Of a stretch of DNA of 16,939 nt, positions 16,387-16,939 are shown piece after piece. Source of the stretch: DSNY01 sp016861185 (GTDB taxonomy: Bacteria > Pseudomonadota > Gammaproteobacteria > Burkholderiales > Burkholderiaceae_F); contig SZOR01000089.1 of the NCBI GenBank assembly GCA_030263275.1, positions 1 through 16,939 of the forward strand. Direction: 5' to 3'. The notes under the pieces are model-generated. The model worked only from the letters and a program-made list of their open reading frames with translations, did no database searches and was not told the DNA's origin. The position numbers and the translations under genes were made by a program. Every line of letters begins with the position of its first letter. Position 1 is the stretch's first letter.

Positions 16387-16939
16387 ATGACCGATACCGC
16401 CGCAGCCCGGGCGCTACCGCCCCCCGAGCGTTTCAACTTCGCCCGCCACCTGCTCGAGCTGAACGCCGCGCGCGCGAGCAAGGTGGCGTACTTCGACGAC
16501 GCCGGAGAACTCACCTACGGCGACCTGGCCACGCGCGCGCGGCGGTGCGCCGCCGCGCTGCTCGCGCTGGGGCTGCGCCGCGAGGAGCGCGTGCTGCTGC
16601 TGATGCACGACACCAACGACTGGCCGGTCGCTTTCCTCGGCGCGCTGTACGCAGGTGTCGTTCCGGTCGCCGTCAACACGCTGCTGACGGCCGACGACTA
16701 CACCTTCATGCTCGCGCACAGCCGCGCGCAGGCCGCGCTGGTGTCGTCCCCGCTAGTGCCGGTGCTGCAGGCGGCGATGGCCCGCGGCGGGCACGAAGTG
16801 CGGTCGGTGATCGTCTCGCGCGGCAGTGACCTGCCCCCCGGGGCGCTCGACTTCGAGCAATGGCTGGGCGCACACGGGCCGCTCGCGTCCGCGGCCGACA
16901 CCGGCGCGGACGAGATCGCTTTCTGGCTCTATTCGTCCG
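16387..16939 (+). CDS. Benzoate-CoA ligase, N-terminal part
   Basis: This is the start of an AMP-forming acyl-CoA synthetase that activates benzoate to benzoyl-CoA with ATP and CoA, the entry step to the box pathway. The 184 codons present show PERFNFARHLLELNAARASK, AYFDDAGELTYGDLATRARR, RVLLLMHDTNDWPVAFLGAL and GVVPVAVNTLLTADDYTFML, which is the benzoate-CoA ligase pattern (family length about 520-530). The window ends at AFWLYSS, just at the start of the adenylate-binding P-loop, so the active site is not visible. GGAGG (16376-16380) lies 6 nt before the ATG. Its divergence from boxC supports benzoate over other aryl acids, but the substrate is assigned by family and context. Confidence 0.92.
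   Translation, partial: MTDTAAARALPPPERFNFARHLLELNAARASKVAYFDDAGELTYGDLATRARRCAAALLALGLRREERVLLLMHDTNDWPVAFLGALYAGVVPVAVNTLLTADDYTFMLAHSRAQAALVSSPLVPVLQAAMARGGHEVRSVIVSRGSDLPPGALDFEQWLGAHGPLASAADTGADEIAFWLYSS

Overview
The window is a GC-rich chromosomal segment, most probably from a betaproteobacterium of the order Burkholderiales. The evidence is the very high GC3 of the coding frames, a ParC of betaproteobacterial type, an F0 c-subunit paralogue ending in the ANPF motif of that class, and a complete boxC-boxB-boxA set for aerobic benzoyl-CoA breakdown. I see no insertion sequence, integrase, CRISPR array or prophage gene.

Layout from left to right. Positions 1-2853 (minus strand) hold the first 696 codons of parC (topoisomerase IV subunit A), with an HxlR-type regulator 42 bp upstream in the same direction. 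At 2959-3869 (plus) is a SAM-dependent methyltransferase, possibly preceded by a 25-codon leader ORF whose stop overlaps its start. Positions 5941-3894 (minus) carry a compact gene string: a NIPSNAP-family protein, a 39-codon small ORF coupled on both sides, a four-helix membrane protein, an orphan F-type ATP synthase c-subunit homologue, and an XRE/MmyB-type regulator. Divergent from it is an ArsR-like winged-helix regulator (6152-6910, plus). The space between holds two strong dyad symmetries. This block is the best candidate for an undescribed system.

Positions 8865-7002 (minus) hold a membrane-anchored nucleoside-hydrolase-like protein that overlaps an AAC(3)-family acetyltransferase by 11 bp. 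At 9148-11520 (plus) is a large secreted lipoprotein of the DUF6351 type with a serine-hydrolase-like GGSGG motif. A strong hairpin terminator and an initiator tRNA-fMet gene with encoded CCA (minus, 11627-11703) follow.

The right third is the box pathway. boxC, boxB and boxA run on the minus strand (16185 to 11789), and a benzoate-CoA ligase starts divergently at 16387 and leaves the window. The ligase activates benzoate to benzoyl-CoA. BoxA passes NADPH electrons to the di-iron epoxidase BoxB, which makes 2,3-epoxybenzoyl-CoA, and BoxC opens the ring hydrolytically. boxD (the next enzyme) and boxR (the usual regulator) are not in the window. The 201-bp space between boxC and the ligase gene contains an A/T-rich island and small palindromes that could form a divergent control region. 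No gene-free stretch exceeds 300 bp; the longest is 8866-9147.
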